From Lawsonibacter sp. (GTDB lineage Bacteria; Bacillota; Clostridia; Oscillospirales; Oscillospiraceae), in assembly GCA_022791075.1 (NCBI GenBank), contig JAAVYL010000060.1, positions 1-39,173 of the forward strand: a stretch of DNA of 39,173 nt, read 5' to 3'. The notes under the pieces were generated by a model, which saw nothing but the letters and a program-made list of their open reading frames with translations, did not search any database and was not told where the DNA came from. Positions 13,693-21,440 of this stretch are shown piece by piece (positions within the stretch are counted from its first letter, which is position 1; each line of letters opens with the position of its first letter). Both the position numbers and the translations under genes were made by a program.

Positions 13693-14580
13693 TTACGTTT
13701 CCTTCCTCTGCCAATCCGGAATGGCTTTCGCCTGCTCATACAGACGGACGTAGCTCTGGTGGCGGGTTTTAGGAATCTCCCCGGCCTTCACCGCAGCCAG
13801 TACAGCGCATCCCTTCTCCTTCACATGGGCACAGTTCTGAAACTGGCACCTGCCCAGCCAGGGGGCAAACTCCCGGAAGGCATACTGCAGCTCCTCCTTC
13901 CGGGCCAGCTCCATCCTGTCCACGTCGAAGGAGGAAAAGCCGGGGGTATCTGCCGCCAAAGTCCCGCAAGACAGACGGAACAGCTCCACATGCCGGGTGG
14001 TGTGCCGTCCCCGGCCCAGCTTATCACTGACCTGACCGGTTGCAAGCCTCATTCCCCTCTCCAGGGCGTTAAGCAGGCTGGACTTGCCCACCCCGGAGTT
14101 GCCGGTAAAGGCGCACACCCGCCCAGAAATGGCCTCACGGAGCGCGTCAATTCCCGCCCCGGTCTCTGCGCTCACCCGGAAGGTGGAAAAACCGGCCTGT
14201 TCATAAATACCGGCCAGGCTATCTCCCGGCTCCAGGTCGCACTTGTTTACACAAATCAGGATCTCACATCCCCGGGCGGCGGCAATAGCCGCCACCCGGT
14301 CGATGAGAAAAGGGTCGGTGACAGGCGCTGCCTGGGAGGCCACCACCACCAGCTGATCAATATTGGCCACGGCGGGCCGGTAAAACTCATTCTTTCGGGG
14401 GAGCAGCTCATCCAGCGCCCCCGAGCCGTCCTCCAGGGGGGTAAACCGCACCCGGTCTCCGACCAGCGGGGTGAGCCCCGCGTGGCGGTGCTTCCCCCGC
14501 GCCCGGCAGGCAACAACCGACTGTCCGTCGTCCACATAGTAGAAGCCGCTGAGGGCTTTGCAAATAATGCCCTCTCTCAT
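13693..14580 (-). CDS. rsgA: ribosome small-subunit-dependent GTPase A
   Basis: 295 residues. It has an N-terminal OB fold and a circularly permuted GTPase in which G4 (NKCD) precedes G1 (GNSGVGKSS) and G3 (DTPGFSSF). The C-terminal zinc-binding domain carries Cys residues in GRCQFQNCAHVKEKGC. RsgA helps late maturation of the 30S subunit. The start overlaps the stop of the PASTA kinase gene by 4 bases. The order PP2C-prkC-rsgA is conserved in Firmicutes, where the kinase is known to phosphorylate RsgA. Confidence 0.95.
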   Translation of the reverse strand: MREGIICKALSGFYYVDDGQSVVACRARGKHRHAGLTPLVGDRVRFTPLEDGSGALDELLPRKNEFYRPAVANIDQLVVVASQAAPVTDPFLIDRVAAIAAARGCEILICVNKCDLEPGDSLAGIYEQAGFSTFRVSAETGAGIDALREAISGRVCAFTGNSGVGKSSLLNALERGMRLATGQVSDKLGRGRHTTRHVELFRLSCGTLAADTPGFSSFDVDRMELARKEELQYAFREFAPWLGRCQFQNCAHVKEKGCAVLAAVKAGEIPKTRHQSYVRLYEQAKAIPDWQRKET

Positions 14581-16727
14581 GCGTCAAAGTTCACCGGAAT
14601 GGTACCAATGGCTACGCCGTTGATATAGACCGCCACTTCCCTGGTTCCCATGCCGGTCTTCCCCTGGACCGGAACATCCACAGCGGTGTCCATGGTGGCA
14701 TCCGCAGTGGCGCTGCCCACCTCCACGCCGTCCAAAAGCAGGCGTATGGTAACCTCGCCCTCATAGCCCACCAGAGAGACATTTACATGCTTGGTTACCG
14801 GCGTGGGGTCTGTTGTGGTTCCAGGGTCGGGATTATTCTGATTGCCCGGGTCCGGATCAACCACTGGAGGCGGATCCGGAGTCTGGGTGCTGGGATCGGG
14901 CCCCAGGCTGATAATCAGGTTGACATTGGTTCCCGGGTCCACCTTGGTTCCGGCAACAGGGTATTGGCTGATGACCTTCCCCTCCTCTACAGTGTCGTCA
15001 TACTCGTGCTCCGTCCTGCCCTTGTCGCCCAGGTTGTAGCTGCTGATCATGCTCTTGGCCAGCGATTCGGTCTTGTTCAGCAAATCGGGCACTTCAATCT
15101 TTTGCTCCTCCGGGCCCAGGCTGACCACCATATAGACCTCAGTGGAGGGCGGCAGCTCCACATCCTCCAGCGGGGTGTATGAGATGACGTGGCCCTCTTC
15201 CACGGTGTCGTCGTGCTCATACCTGGGCGGGACCACGGGCTTCAGGCCCTTCTCCCGCAGCAGACGGCACGCCTCCTGATAGTCCATATTGTCAATGCGG
15301 GGCATCGCGACGGTGTCCGGCCCGCCGCTGATAGTGACGGTAATCTCGGTAACAGTCTCCTCCACCTGGGTCTCCGCCTCGGGGGTCTGTTCAATGATGG
15401 TGCCCGGCTCAGCCTCGTCGGCCACTGTATCTCCGGCCACCAGGGTAAACCTGCCCAGAAGCTCTGTATCATTCTTGATCTCCTCATAGACCTTGCCGAT
15501 CAAGTTGGGAACCTCATCGGTCTTCGGCGGGGTCAGAGACCCGGCAAAAACCGCTTTCCAGAGGAAAGACACCATCAGCACCACAAAGAGCAGCACCGCT
15601 GCGGCAGCCAGAACAATGGGCCACACCGGCCCCTGACGGGGCATATCCTCCTCGTCCTCCTCATACCGGCGGCTCCGGCGGGAGGACTCCTCCTCATACC
15701 GCCGGCCGGGTCCCCGGCGCTGGGCATACTCCTCCTCATACTGGCGGCTGCGGTTCTGGGTGCGCTCCTCCTCATACCGCCGCTCCCCGGCAGCACGGCC
15801 GCTCCCCGTGTGAACGGGGCGCACCTGAGTAAAGCCATCCTCATCCATGGGGTCCTCGGGGTCAAATTCAGAGGCACTGTAGTCAAAATTAATATTAGGG
15901 TTCTTCCGGAACTCCTCCAGGTCGGCCAGCATCTCGTCGGCAGACAGATACCGCTGGTCCGGGTTGGGGGCCATAGCCCGCATAGTAATGACCTCCAGGG
16001 CCTCGGGAATGGTGGAATCCAGCTCCCGGGGCGACAGAGGAATGGAGTTGATATGCTGAATGGCCACAGACACCGGGGTGTCCCCCTCAAACGGAAGGCG
16101 GCCGGTAATCATCTCGTAGAGGACAACGCCGGCGGAATACAGGTCGGACCGGGCGTCGATGTGGCTGCCCCTGGCCTGCTCCGGAGAAATATAGTGTACC
16201 GAGCCCAGAGCCTCCTGGGTCAGGGTGCTGTGCCCGCCGGAGGCCACCCGGGCGATGCCGAAGTCGGCCACCTTCACGCTGCCGTCCCGCAGAACCATCA
16301 CATTGTGGGGCTTGATATCCCTGTGGATAATTCCCCGGCTGTGGGCATGGCCCAGGGCCTTGATAATCTGGGTAATGAAATGCAGGGCCTCCCGCCAGTT
16401 GAGTTTATTGCCCTTTTTCTGCATGTACTGCTTCAGGGTAATGCCGTCAATCAGCTCCATAACGATATACTCCAGCTCTGAGGAGCGGCTCACGTCATAT
16501 ACCGCCACAATGTTGGGGTGGGACAGCATGGCCACGGCCTGAGACTCGTCATGGAACCGGCGGCGGAACTCCGCATCCTGAGACAGGTCTTCCCGCAGAA
16601 TTTTGATGGCCACCAGCCTGTTGAGGCGGTGGCACCGGGCCTTGTATACCTTGGCCATCCCGCCGGTCCCCACCAGCTCCAGTATCTCATATCGGTTATC
16701 GAGTAATTTACCGATGTAAGGATCCAT
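14577..16727 (-). CDS. prkC: PASTA-domain Ser/Thr protein kinase (PrkC/Stk type)
   Basis: 716 residues. The kinase domain occupies residues 13-270, with the glycine loop GTGGMAKVYKA, Lys42, HRDIKPHN (Asp137) and DFG (155-157). A charged cytoplasmic linker (about 316-360) contains four RYEEE/QYEEE/RYEED repeats. One membrane helix lies at 369-390. Three extracellular PASTA repeats follow (about 404-468, 473-537, 544-608), then a Pro/Asp-rich linker (about 611-645) and a C-terminal beta-sandwich-like domain (646-716). PASTA repeats bind muropeptides or lipid II and regulate the kinase, which controls wall synthesis, dormancy exit and translation. The phosphatase gene is 22 nt upstream, and rsgA overlaps downstream. 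Confidence 0.95.
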   Translation of the reverse strand: MDPYIGKLLDNRYEILELVGTGGMAKVYKARCHRLNRLVAIKILREDLSQDAEFRRRFHDESQAVAMLSHPNIVAVYDVSRSSELEYIVMELIDGITLKQYMQKKGNKLNWREALHFITQIIKALGHAHSRGIIHRDIKPHNVMVLRDGSVKVADFGIARVASGGHSTLTQEALGSVHYISPEQARGSHIDARSDLYSAGVVLYEMITGRLPFEGDTPVSVAIQHINSIPLSPRELDSTIPEALEVITMRAMAPNPDQRYLSADEMLADLEEFRKNPNINFDYSASEFDPEDPMDEDGFTQVRPVHTGSGRAAGERRYEEERTQNRSRQYEEEYAQRRGPGRRYEEESSRRSRRYEEDEEDMPRQGPVWPIVLAAAAVLLFVVLMVSFLWKAVFAGSLTPPKTDEVPNLIGKVYEEIKNDTELLGRFTLVAGDTVADEAEPGTIIEQTPEAETQVEETVTEITVTISGGPDTVAMPRIDNMDYQEACRLLREKGLKPVVPPRYEHDDTVEEGHVISYTPLEDVELPPSTEVYMVVSLGPEEQKIEVPDLLNKTESLAKSMISSYNLGDKGRTEHEYDDTVEEGKVISQYPVAGTKVDPGTNVNLIISLGPDPSTQTPDPPPVVDPDPGNQNNPDPGTTTDPTPVTKHVNVSLVGYEGEVTIRLLLDGVEVGSATADATMDTAVDVPVQGKTGMGTREVAVYINGVAIGTIPVNFDA

Positions 16728-16749
16728 GGTAAATATCCTCCTTAATTAT

Positions 16750-17469
16750 TCAGCGTTTGAGCAGCACCGCCGTCACATTGTCCGGGGCCCCCCGGCTCAG
16801 CGCAATGTCCAGCAGGCGTTTGCAGCAGTCCTCCGCCGCCCCGCCGTGTATCACCTCATAGAGCATCTCCTGTTCATTCACTACATTGCTCAGTCCATCA
16901 CTGCAAAGCAGCAGATAGTCCCCCTCGGCCAGAGACTGGCGGAAGCAGTCCGCCATCAGAACGGGCTCCGCCCCCAAGGCCCGGGTTATCAGATTTCTGT
17001 GGGGGTGGTTGCGGGCCTGCTCCCGGGTCAGCTCCCCCCGCTCCACCAAATCCTCCACCAGGGAGTGGTCCCGGGTGACCAGAACAATCCCTTCACTGTT
17101 GATGTGGTAGGCCCGGCTGTCCCCCTCGTTGAGGACAACTGCCTCCCGCTCCCCGGCCAGTACCGCCACTATGGTGGTGCCCATACCGGCGCACTCCGGG
17201 TCGCTGACCGACCGTTGAAAGACAGCCTGGTTGGCTACAGAGGCGGCATGTCCCATCCGCTCCTCCACAGTGTCATCCGGGCTGCCCTTGAAGAAATGCT
17301 CCATAAACAGCTCCACAGCCATGGTGCTGGCCACATTTCCCGCCCGGGCGCCGCCCATACCGTCGCACACCAGGGCAAGCACCCGTCCATCCTTCAGCGT
17401 TCGGGCGGCAAAGGAGTCTTGATTTTGCTGCCGCACCGCACCGCGGTCGGTCACTCCCCATACCTGCAT
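16750..17469 (-). CDS. prpC: PP2C-family Ser/Thr phosphatase (Stp/PrpC type)
   Basis: 239 residues, the usual length. The PPM motifs are present: GAVRQQNQDSF, CDGMGG (35-40), DGLSNVV and the C-terminal GAPDNVTAVLL, together supplying the metal-binding aspartates. It reverses phosphorylation by the PASTA kinase encoded next to it. The start is 6 nt after the rlmN stop. The cluster rlmN-PP2C-kinase-rsgA is conserved in Firmicutes. Confidence 0.94.
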   Translation of the reverse strand: MQVWGVTDRGAVRQQNQDSFAARTLKDGRVLALVCDGMGGARAGNVASTMAVELFMEHFFKGSPDDTVEERMGHAASVANQAVFQRSVSDPECAGMGTTIVAVLAGEREAVVLNEGDSRAYHINSEGIVLVTRDHSLVEDLVERGELTREQARNHPHRNLITRALGAEPVLMADCFRQSLAEGDYLLLCSDGLSNVVNEQEMLYEVIHGGAAEDCCKRLLDIALSRGAPDNVTAVLLKR

Positions 17470-17475
17470 AGTGTT

Positions 17476-18522
17476 TTACCTCGTTTCTGCCGGACTTCCG
17501 GCGCTGTGCTTCATCGCTTTGCGGCGCAGCTGGCCGCAGGAGGCATCAATGTCTCCCCCCAGCTTCCGCCGTACAGTAACCGTGACTCCCTGAGCCTCCA
17601 GCCGGTTCTGAAACGCCGCCACCCGGCGGCTGGGCTTTAAGGGACTCTCTTCCACCTCATTGAGTGGGATGAGATTCACATGGGCCGGGGCGCCCCGCAG
17701 GCGTCTGGCCAACAGATCCGCCTGCCAGTCTGAATCATTCACCCCGTCGATCATGGCATACTCATAGGAGATGCGCCGGCCGGTTTTTTCAAAATACCGG
17801 CGGCAGGTCTCCATCAGCTTCTCCACCCCTACCCCCTGGTTCACCGGCATAATTTTGGACCGGGTCTCGTCGTCAGGTGCGTGGAGAGAAACCGATAGAG
17901 TTAATTGTAACCCATACTGGGCCAGTTTGTCAATTTTCTCCGTTAAACCACAGGTGGACAGCGAGATATGGCGCATCCCGATATTCAGCCCATCAGGGCA
18001 GTTTACCAGGGATAAAAAGCGCAAAACCGTGTCAAAATTGTCCAGCGGCTCCCCAATTCCCATCAAAACGATGTTGGAGACGGGTACTCCACTGTCTGTC
18101 TGCGTAAACAAAACCTGGTCAATCATTTCCGCCGGCGTCAGGTCCCGCACCTTGCCGGCCAGAGTGGAGGCGCAGAAGGCACACCCCATCCTGCACCCCA
18201 CCTGGCAGGAGATGCACACCGTATTGCCGTGCTGATAGCACATGAGCACCGATTCCACGCAGTTGCCGTCCGCCAGCTGCCACAGATATTTGATGGTGCC
18301 ATCCTGCTGAGACACCTGCTTCCGGGCCACAGCGGGCGGGGTGAGCAGAGCCGTCTCCGCCAGCCTCTGCCGCAGAGCTTTGGGGAGGTTGGTCATCTCC
18401 TCGAAGGAGGTCACCCCCCGGTACAGCCACTGAAAAACCTGCCTGGCCCGGAAGGCCGGCTCTCCCAGCTTCCTGAACCAGCCGGAGAGCTCCTCCAGGG
18501 TCATTGATTTTATGTCAACCAA
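17476..18522 (-). CDS. rlmN: dual-specificity 23S rRNA/tRNA adenine-C2 methyltransferase RlmN
   Basis: 348 residues as called. A radical-SAM enzyme that methylates A2503 of 23S rRNA and A37 of some tRNAs. The [4Fe-4S]-binding CxxxCxxC lies in GCRMGCAFCAS. Other family motifs are GEPLDNFDTVLRFL, SLHAPDDETRSKIMPVN and NLIPLNEV. The frame is open further upstream (to 18624), inside rsmB. I place the start at the TTG at 18522 because GAGGAG lies about 8 nt before it and the product then begins MVDIKSMTLEEL, as in relatives. The next option is the ATG at 18504. The start is 5 nt past the rsmB stop, so translation is probably coupled. Confidence 0.92.
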   Translation of the reverse strand: MVDIKSMTLEELSGWFRKLGEPAFRARQVFQWLYRGVTSFEEMTNLPKALRQRLAETALLTPPAVARKQVSQQDGTIKYLWQLADGNCVESVLMCYQHGNTVCISCQVGCRMGCAFCASTLAGKVRDLTPAEMIDQVLFTQTDSGVPVSNIVLMGIGEPLDNFDTVLRFLSLVNCPDGLNIGMRHISLSTCGLTEKIDKLAQYGLQLTLSVSLHAPDDETRSKIMPVNQGVGVEKLMETCRRYFEKTGRRISYEYAMIDGVNDSDWQADLLARRLRGAPAHVNLIPLNEVEESPLKPSRRVAAFQNRLEAQGVTVTVRRKLGGDIDASCGQLRRKAMKHSAGSPAETR

Positions 18523-18527
18523 AGAGT

Positions 18528-19856
18528 TCACTCCTCTTTGCGGAATTTGCATATAAAAAATCCGTCCGTCCCCTGCCTGTGAGGCCAGAGGGTGAGCATC
18601 CCCCTCCTGGCATCCCCCACACATTCGGGCAGCGGGAAGCCCTCCATCCGATACTGGGGGTGGGCAGTCAGAAAGCCCAGGGCCACCTCCTCATTTTCCC
18701 GGCACAGAAGGGTGCAGGTGGAGTAGACCAGCACGCCGCCGGGCCGGACGTATCGGGCCGCGTTGTCCAGGATGGCCCGCTGAACTCCAGGAAGACCGTC
18801 CAGAGAGGCGGGGTCCTTGTAGCGGATGTCCGGCTTCTTCCGAATGACGCCCAAGCCGGAGCAGGGGGCGTCCACCAGCACCCGGTCGAAGGTATTTTCC
18901 CAGTCCGGGCAGAACACCTTTCCATCGGCAGTCATGGGGGTGATATTGGTCAGGCCCAGCCGGCTGGCTCCAGCCTGAATCAGCTTTTTCTTGTGGGGAT
19001 GAAGGTCACAGGAGAGGACCTCTCCCTTGCCCTCCATCTGGATGGCACAGGCAAAGCTCTTTCCGCCGGGGGCCGCGCAGCAGTCCAGCACCTTCATCCC
19101 CGGCTTGGGGTCCAGAGCCAGGGCGGCCAGCTTGCTGGCCGGGTCCTGAACGTAAAACAGTCCCTCCTGAAAGGCGGCCAGCCGGCTCAGATCTCCGGTC
19201 CTCTCCAGAATCAGGCAGTCGGCCAGCCAGGGGTGGAACTGGACCGCCGCCCCCTCCTCCTCCAGCGACTTCGCCAGCTCCTCCACTGTAATCTTGACGG
19301 TGTTGGCCATAGCTGTAATGGGAACCCGGCCGTTGTTGGCAGCCAGCAGTCTGGCCGTCTCCTCGCTGCCCAGGGCGGCGAGGAGCTCCCTCACCAACCA
19401 CTCCGGGTGGGAGTAGAGGGTGGATAAATAGCAGGCCGGGTCGGTCTGGGGGATGGCGGGCAGCTGCTCCAGATTCCGCTCCAGACTGCGCAGAATACCG
19501 TTGGTCATCCCCGCCGCCCGGGGGTTTTTGCAGTGCTTTCGGGTCAGTTCCACTGAGACATTCACCGCCGCACTGTGTGGAACCTTGTCCAGAAACAGCA
19601 TTTGGTAGGCCCCCAGCCGCAAAGCCTCCACCACCTTCCCCTCCATCCGCTTCAGGGGCAGATTGGAGAACCGGGAGAGGTAGAAGTCCAGCAGCAGCTG
19701 GTTTTGGAGCACGCCGAAGCACAGCTGGGTGGTCAGAGCCCCATCCCGGCTGTTCAGCCCCGCGGAAGCCAGCCGCTTTTTCAAAACAGTGTCTGACCAT
19801 CCCCCCTGCCGCTGGCAGTCATTCAGTGCTAACAGCGCCACTTCCCGGGCGTCCAT
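18528..19856 (-). CDS. rsmB: 16S rRNA (cytosine-967-C5) methyltransferase RsmB
   Basis: 442 residues. Residues 1-140 are a NusB-like RNA-binding domain (REVALLALNDCQRQGGWSD). The C-terminal part is a Rossmann methyltransferase with SAM motif VLDCCAAPGGKSF and the two cysteines of m5C enzymes, VDAPCSGLG and YSTCTL. It acts on free 16S rRNA. It is encoded with fmt and def in many bacteria, as here. Its start overlaps the end of the possible 52-codon gene by 28 bases. Confidence 0.95.
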   Translation of the reverse strand: MDAREVALLALNDCQRQGGWSDTVLKKRLASAGLNSRDGALTTQLCFGVLQNQLLLDFYLSRFSNLPLKRMEGKVVEALRLGAYQMLFLDKVPHSAAVNVSVELTRKHCKNPRAAGMTNGILRSLERNLEQLPAIPQTDPACYLSTLYSHPEWLVRELLAALGSEETARLLAANNGRVPITAMANTVKITVEELAKSLEEEGAAVQFHPWLADCLILERTGDLSRLAAFQEGLFYVQDPASKLAALALDPKPGMKVLDCCAAPGGKSFACAIQMEGKGEVLSCDLHPHKKKLIQAGASRLGLTNITPMTADGKVFCPDWENTFDRVLVDAPCSGLGVIRKKPDIRYKDPASLDGLPGVQRAILDNAARYVRPGGVLVYSTCTLLCRENEEVALGFLTAHPQYRMEGFPLPECVGDARRGMLTLWPHRQGTDGFFICKFRKEE

Positions 19857-19987
19857 GCTTCTTCACCGGCCTTTCCTCTCCTTAGTCCGACCTTTCTGAA
19901 CCGCTTCCGGTCCACATAGCGGTCCTGAAATCGTTCGATGAGCCATTTCGCATCTAAAATCCGGTCATAACCGGTAAAGTCATACAT
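19829..19987 (-). CDS. possible 52-residue small protein between fmt and rsmB
   Basis: An ATG at 19987 follows the fmt stop by 2 nt, with AGGTG overlapping the end of fmt. The product is helical and highly charged (MYDFTGYDRILDAKWLIERF, then DRYVDRKRFRKVGLRRGK). It fills the 135-nt gap to rsmB, which is otherwise unexplained. I do not recognise the family. In relatives a zinc metallopeptidase gene often sits at this site, but this is far too short for that. It could be a genuine small protein or an untranslated spacer. Confidence 0.4.
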   Translation of the reverse strand: MYDFTGYDRILDAKWLIERFQDRYVDRKRFRKVGLRRGKAGEEAWTPGKWRC

Positions 19988-19991
19988 TGCA

Positions 19992-20915
19992 TCACACCTG
20001 GATCGGGTGCCCCGCCAGGTAGGCGGCGGCGGACATCCTCTTTTTGCCGGGGGCCTGGAGCTCCAGGATACGCAGGACCTGCCCGTCGCCGCAGGCCACA
20101 TCAATCCCCTGTTTATCCGCGGCAACGACGGTCCCCGGGAGGGCGGCGGTACGCTTTTCCGCCACCTGAGCCACCCAGAGCTTGATGGGCTCGCCGGAAA
20201 TTACATCAGTCGTGGCCACTGGCCAAGGGTACAGACCCCGAACCTGGTTGAAAATCTCCTGTGCGCTCCGGGTCCAGTCCACGGGAGACAGAGCCTTGGA
20301 CAGCATGGGGGCCAGGGTGGCCTCTGCATGGTCCTGGGGGATGCGGGAGGCTGTCCCGGCCTCAATCCGGGCCACTGCCTCCACCAGCAGCTCTCCGCCC
20401 ATGGCGGCCAGGCGGTCATAGAGGGTAGCAGCATCCTCCGTCTCTCCAATCGGGGTGGCCCGCTGAAGGATAATGTCCCCCGTATCCATATCGTGGGCCA
20501 TATCCATAATGGTGACGCCGCTCTCCCTCTCCCCCTTCAGAATAGCCCAGTTGATGGGGGCGGCCCCCCGGTATTTGGGCAGCAGAGAGGAGTGGACGTT
20601 AATGCACCCCTTGGAGGGCAGGGCCAGTATATCGTCAGGCAGAAAGCGTCCATAGGCCGCCGCCACAATCAGCTCCGGCTCCAGCCTCCGGAGGAGGGAC
20701 AGCACCGTCCCGTCCCGCAGCCTCTCCGGCTGGAACACCGGAATATTGTGAGACTGGGCGCACACCTTCACCGGAGTTGGCTGGAGCTTATTCTGGTGCC
20801 GGCCCACGGGCTTGTCCGGCTGACTGAACACCCCTGCCACCTCATGGCCCGCCCTCACCAGCGCCTCTAAAGAGGGGACGGCAAAATCGGGGGTGCCCAT
20901 AAAGACAATTCTCAT
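19992..20915 (-). CDS. fmt: methionyl-tRNA formyltransferase
   Basis: 307 residues. It formylates Met-tRNA(fMet) with 10-formyl-tetrahydrofolate. The N-terminus MRIVFMGTPDFAVPSLEAL and the catalytic region CINVHSSLLPKYRGAAPINW (Asn and His) are diagnostic. The C-terminal OB-type domain ends LAGHPIQV. The start overlaps the def stop by 4 bases, pairing addition and removal of the formyl group in one operon. Confidence 0.97.
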   Translation of the reverse strand: MRIVFMGTPDFAVPSLEALVRAGHEVAGVFSQPDKPVGRHQNKLQPTPVKVCAQSHNIPVFQPERLRDGTVLSLLRRLEPELIVAAAYGRFLPDDILALPSKGCINVHSSLLPKYRGAAPINWAILKGERESGVTIMDMAHDMDTGDIILQRATPIGETEDAATLYDRLAAMGGELLVEAVARIEAGTASRIPQDHAEATLAPMLSKALSPVDWTRSAQEIFNQVRGLYPWPVATTDVISGEPIKLWVAQVAEKRTAALPGTVVAADKQGIDVACGDGQVLRILELQAPGKKRMSAAAYLAGHPIQV

Positions 20916-21406
20916 TCGTCCTCCTCCCTGGACAAAATCTCGTCCAGCTCCTCGGAGGTATACAGCCGGTCGGTGAGCTCGTCATACATCTGGCCGTCCA
21001 AATGGCCCAGCTCATGGCAGAAGCAGCGAGCGGTGAGATCAGTGCCCTCCACCTCGAACCACTCTCCTCTCCGGTTTTGGGCCCTGACCCTCACCCATGC
21101 GGGCCGCTTCACATTGCCCCACATACCGGGCAGAGAGAGACAGCCCTCCCAGCCTGCCTGCTCCCCCTCCTGGGCCAGAATCTCCGGATTGACCAGCTCC
21201 AGCATACTGTTGTCCTCCAGAACTACAATCACCGCCCGGCGGAGGATCCCCACCTGGGGTGCCGCCAGCCCCATCCCCTTTGCGTTGTCCAGCGTCTCTT
21301 TCAGATCGTCCAGCAGGTTTGCCAGCTTCTCATCAAACCTTGTAACCGGATGACACATCTTGCTCAGTGCCGGGTCTCCCTGGGTCAAAATCGTCCTGAT
21401 TGCCAT
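20912..21406 (-). CDS. def: peptide deformylase
   Basis: 164 residues. Motif 1 is GMGLAAPQVG (44-53), motif 2 EGCLSLPG (87-94, metal Cys89) and motif 3 HELGH (131-135, metal His131 and His135, catalytic Glu132). It removes N-formyl groups from nascent proteins. The frame is open to 21469, but the ATG at 21406 has AAGGAGAAG upstream and gives the standard MAIRTILTQGDPAL start. It sits 34 nt after priA and overlaps fmt by 4 bases. Confidence 0.96.
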   Translation of the reverse strand: MAIRTILTQGDPALSKMCHPVTRFDEKLANLLDDLKETLDNAKGMGLAAPQVGILRRAVIVVLEDNSMLELVNPEILAQEGEQAGWEGCLSLPGMWGNVKRPAWVRVRAQNRRGEWFEVEGTDLTARCFCHELGHLDGQMYDELTDRLYTSEELDEILSREEDE

Positions 21407-21440
21407 ACTCTCTTCTCCTTCGGGCTTTTTCGTTATTTTC

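Noticed and set aside
12589-14628. A very long open frame (about 680 codons) on plus across thiI and rsgA
   Set aside because: It is antisense to two certain genes, has no ribosome-binding site, and has the His/Gly/Gln/Pro-rich composition typical of the complement of G+C-rich coding DNA.
15189-16481. Plus-strand open frame opposite the PASTA kinase
   Set aside because: Mirror of the kinase coding sequence, without any signal of translation.
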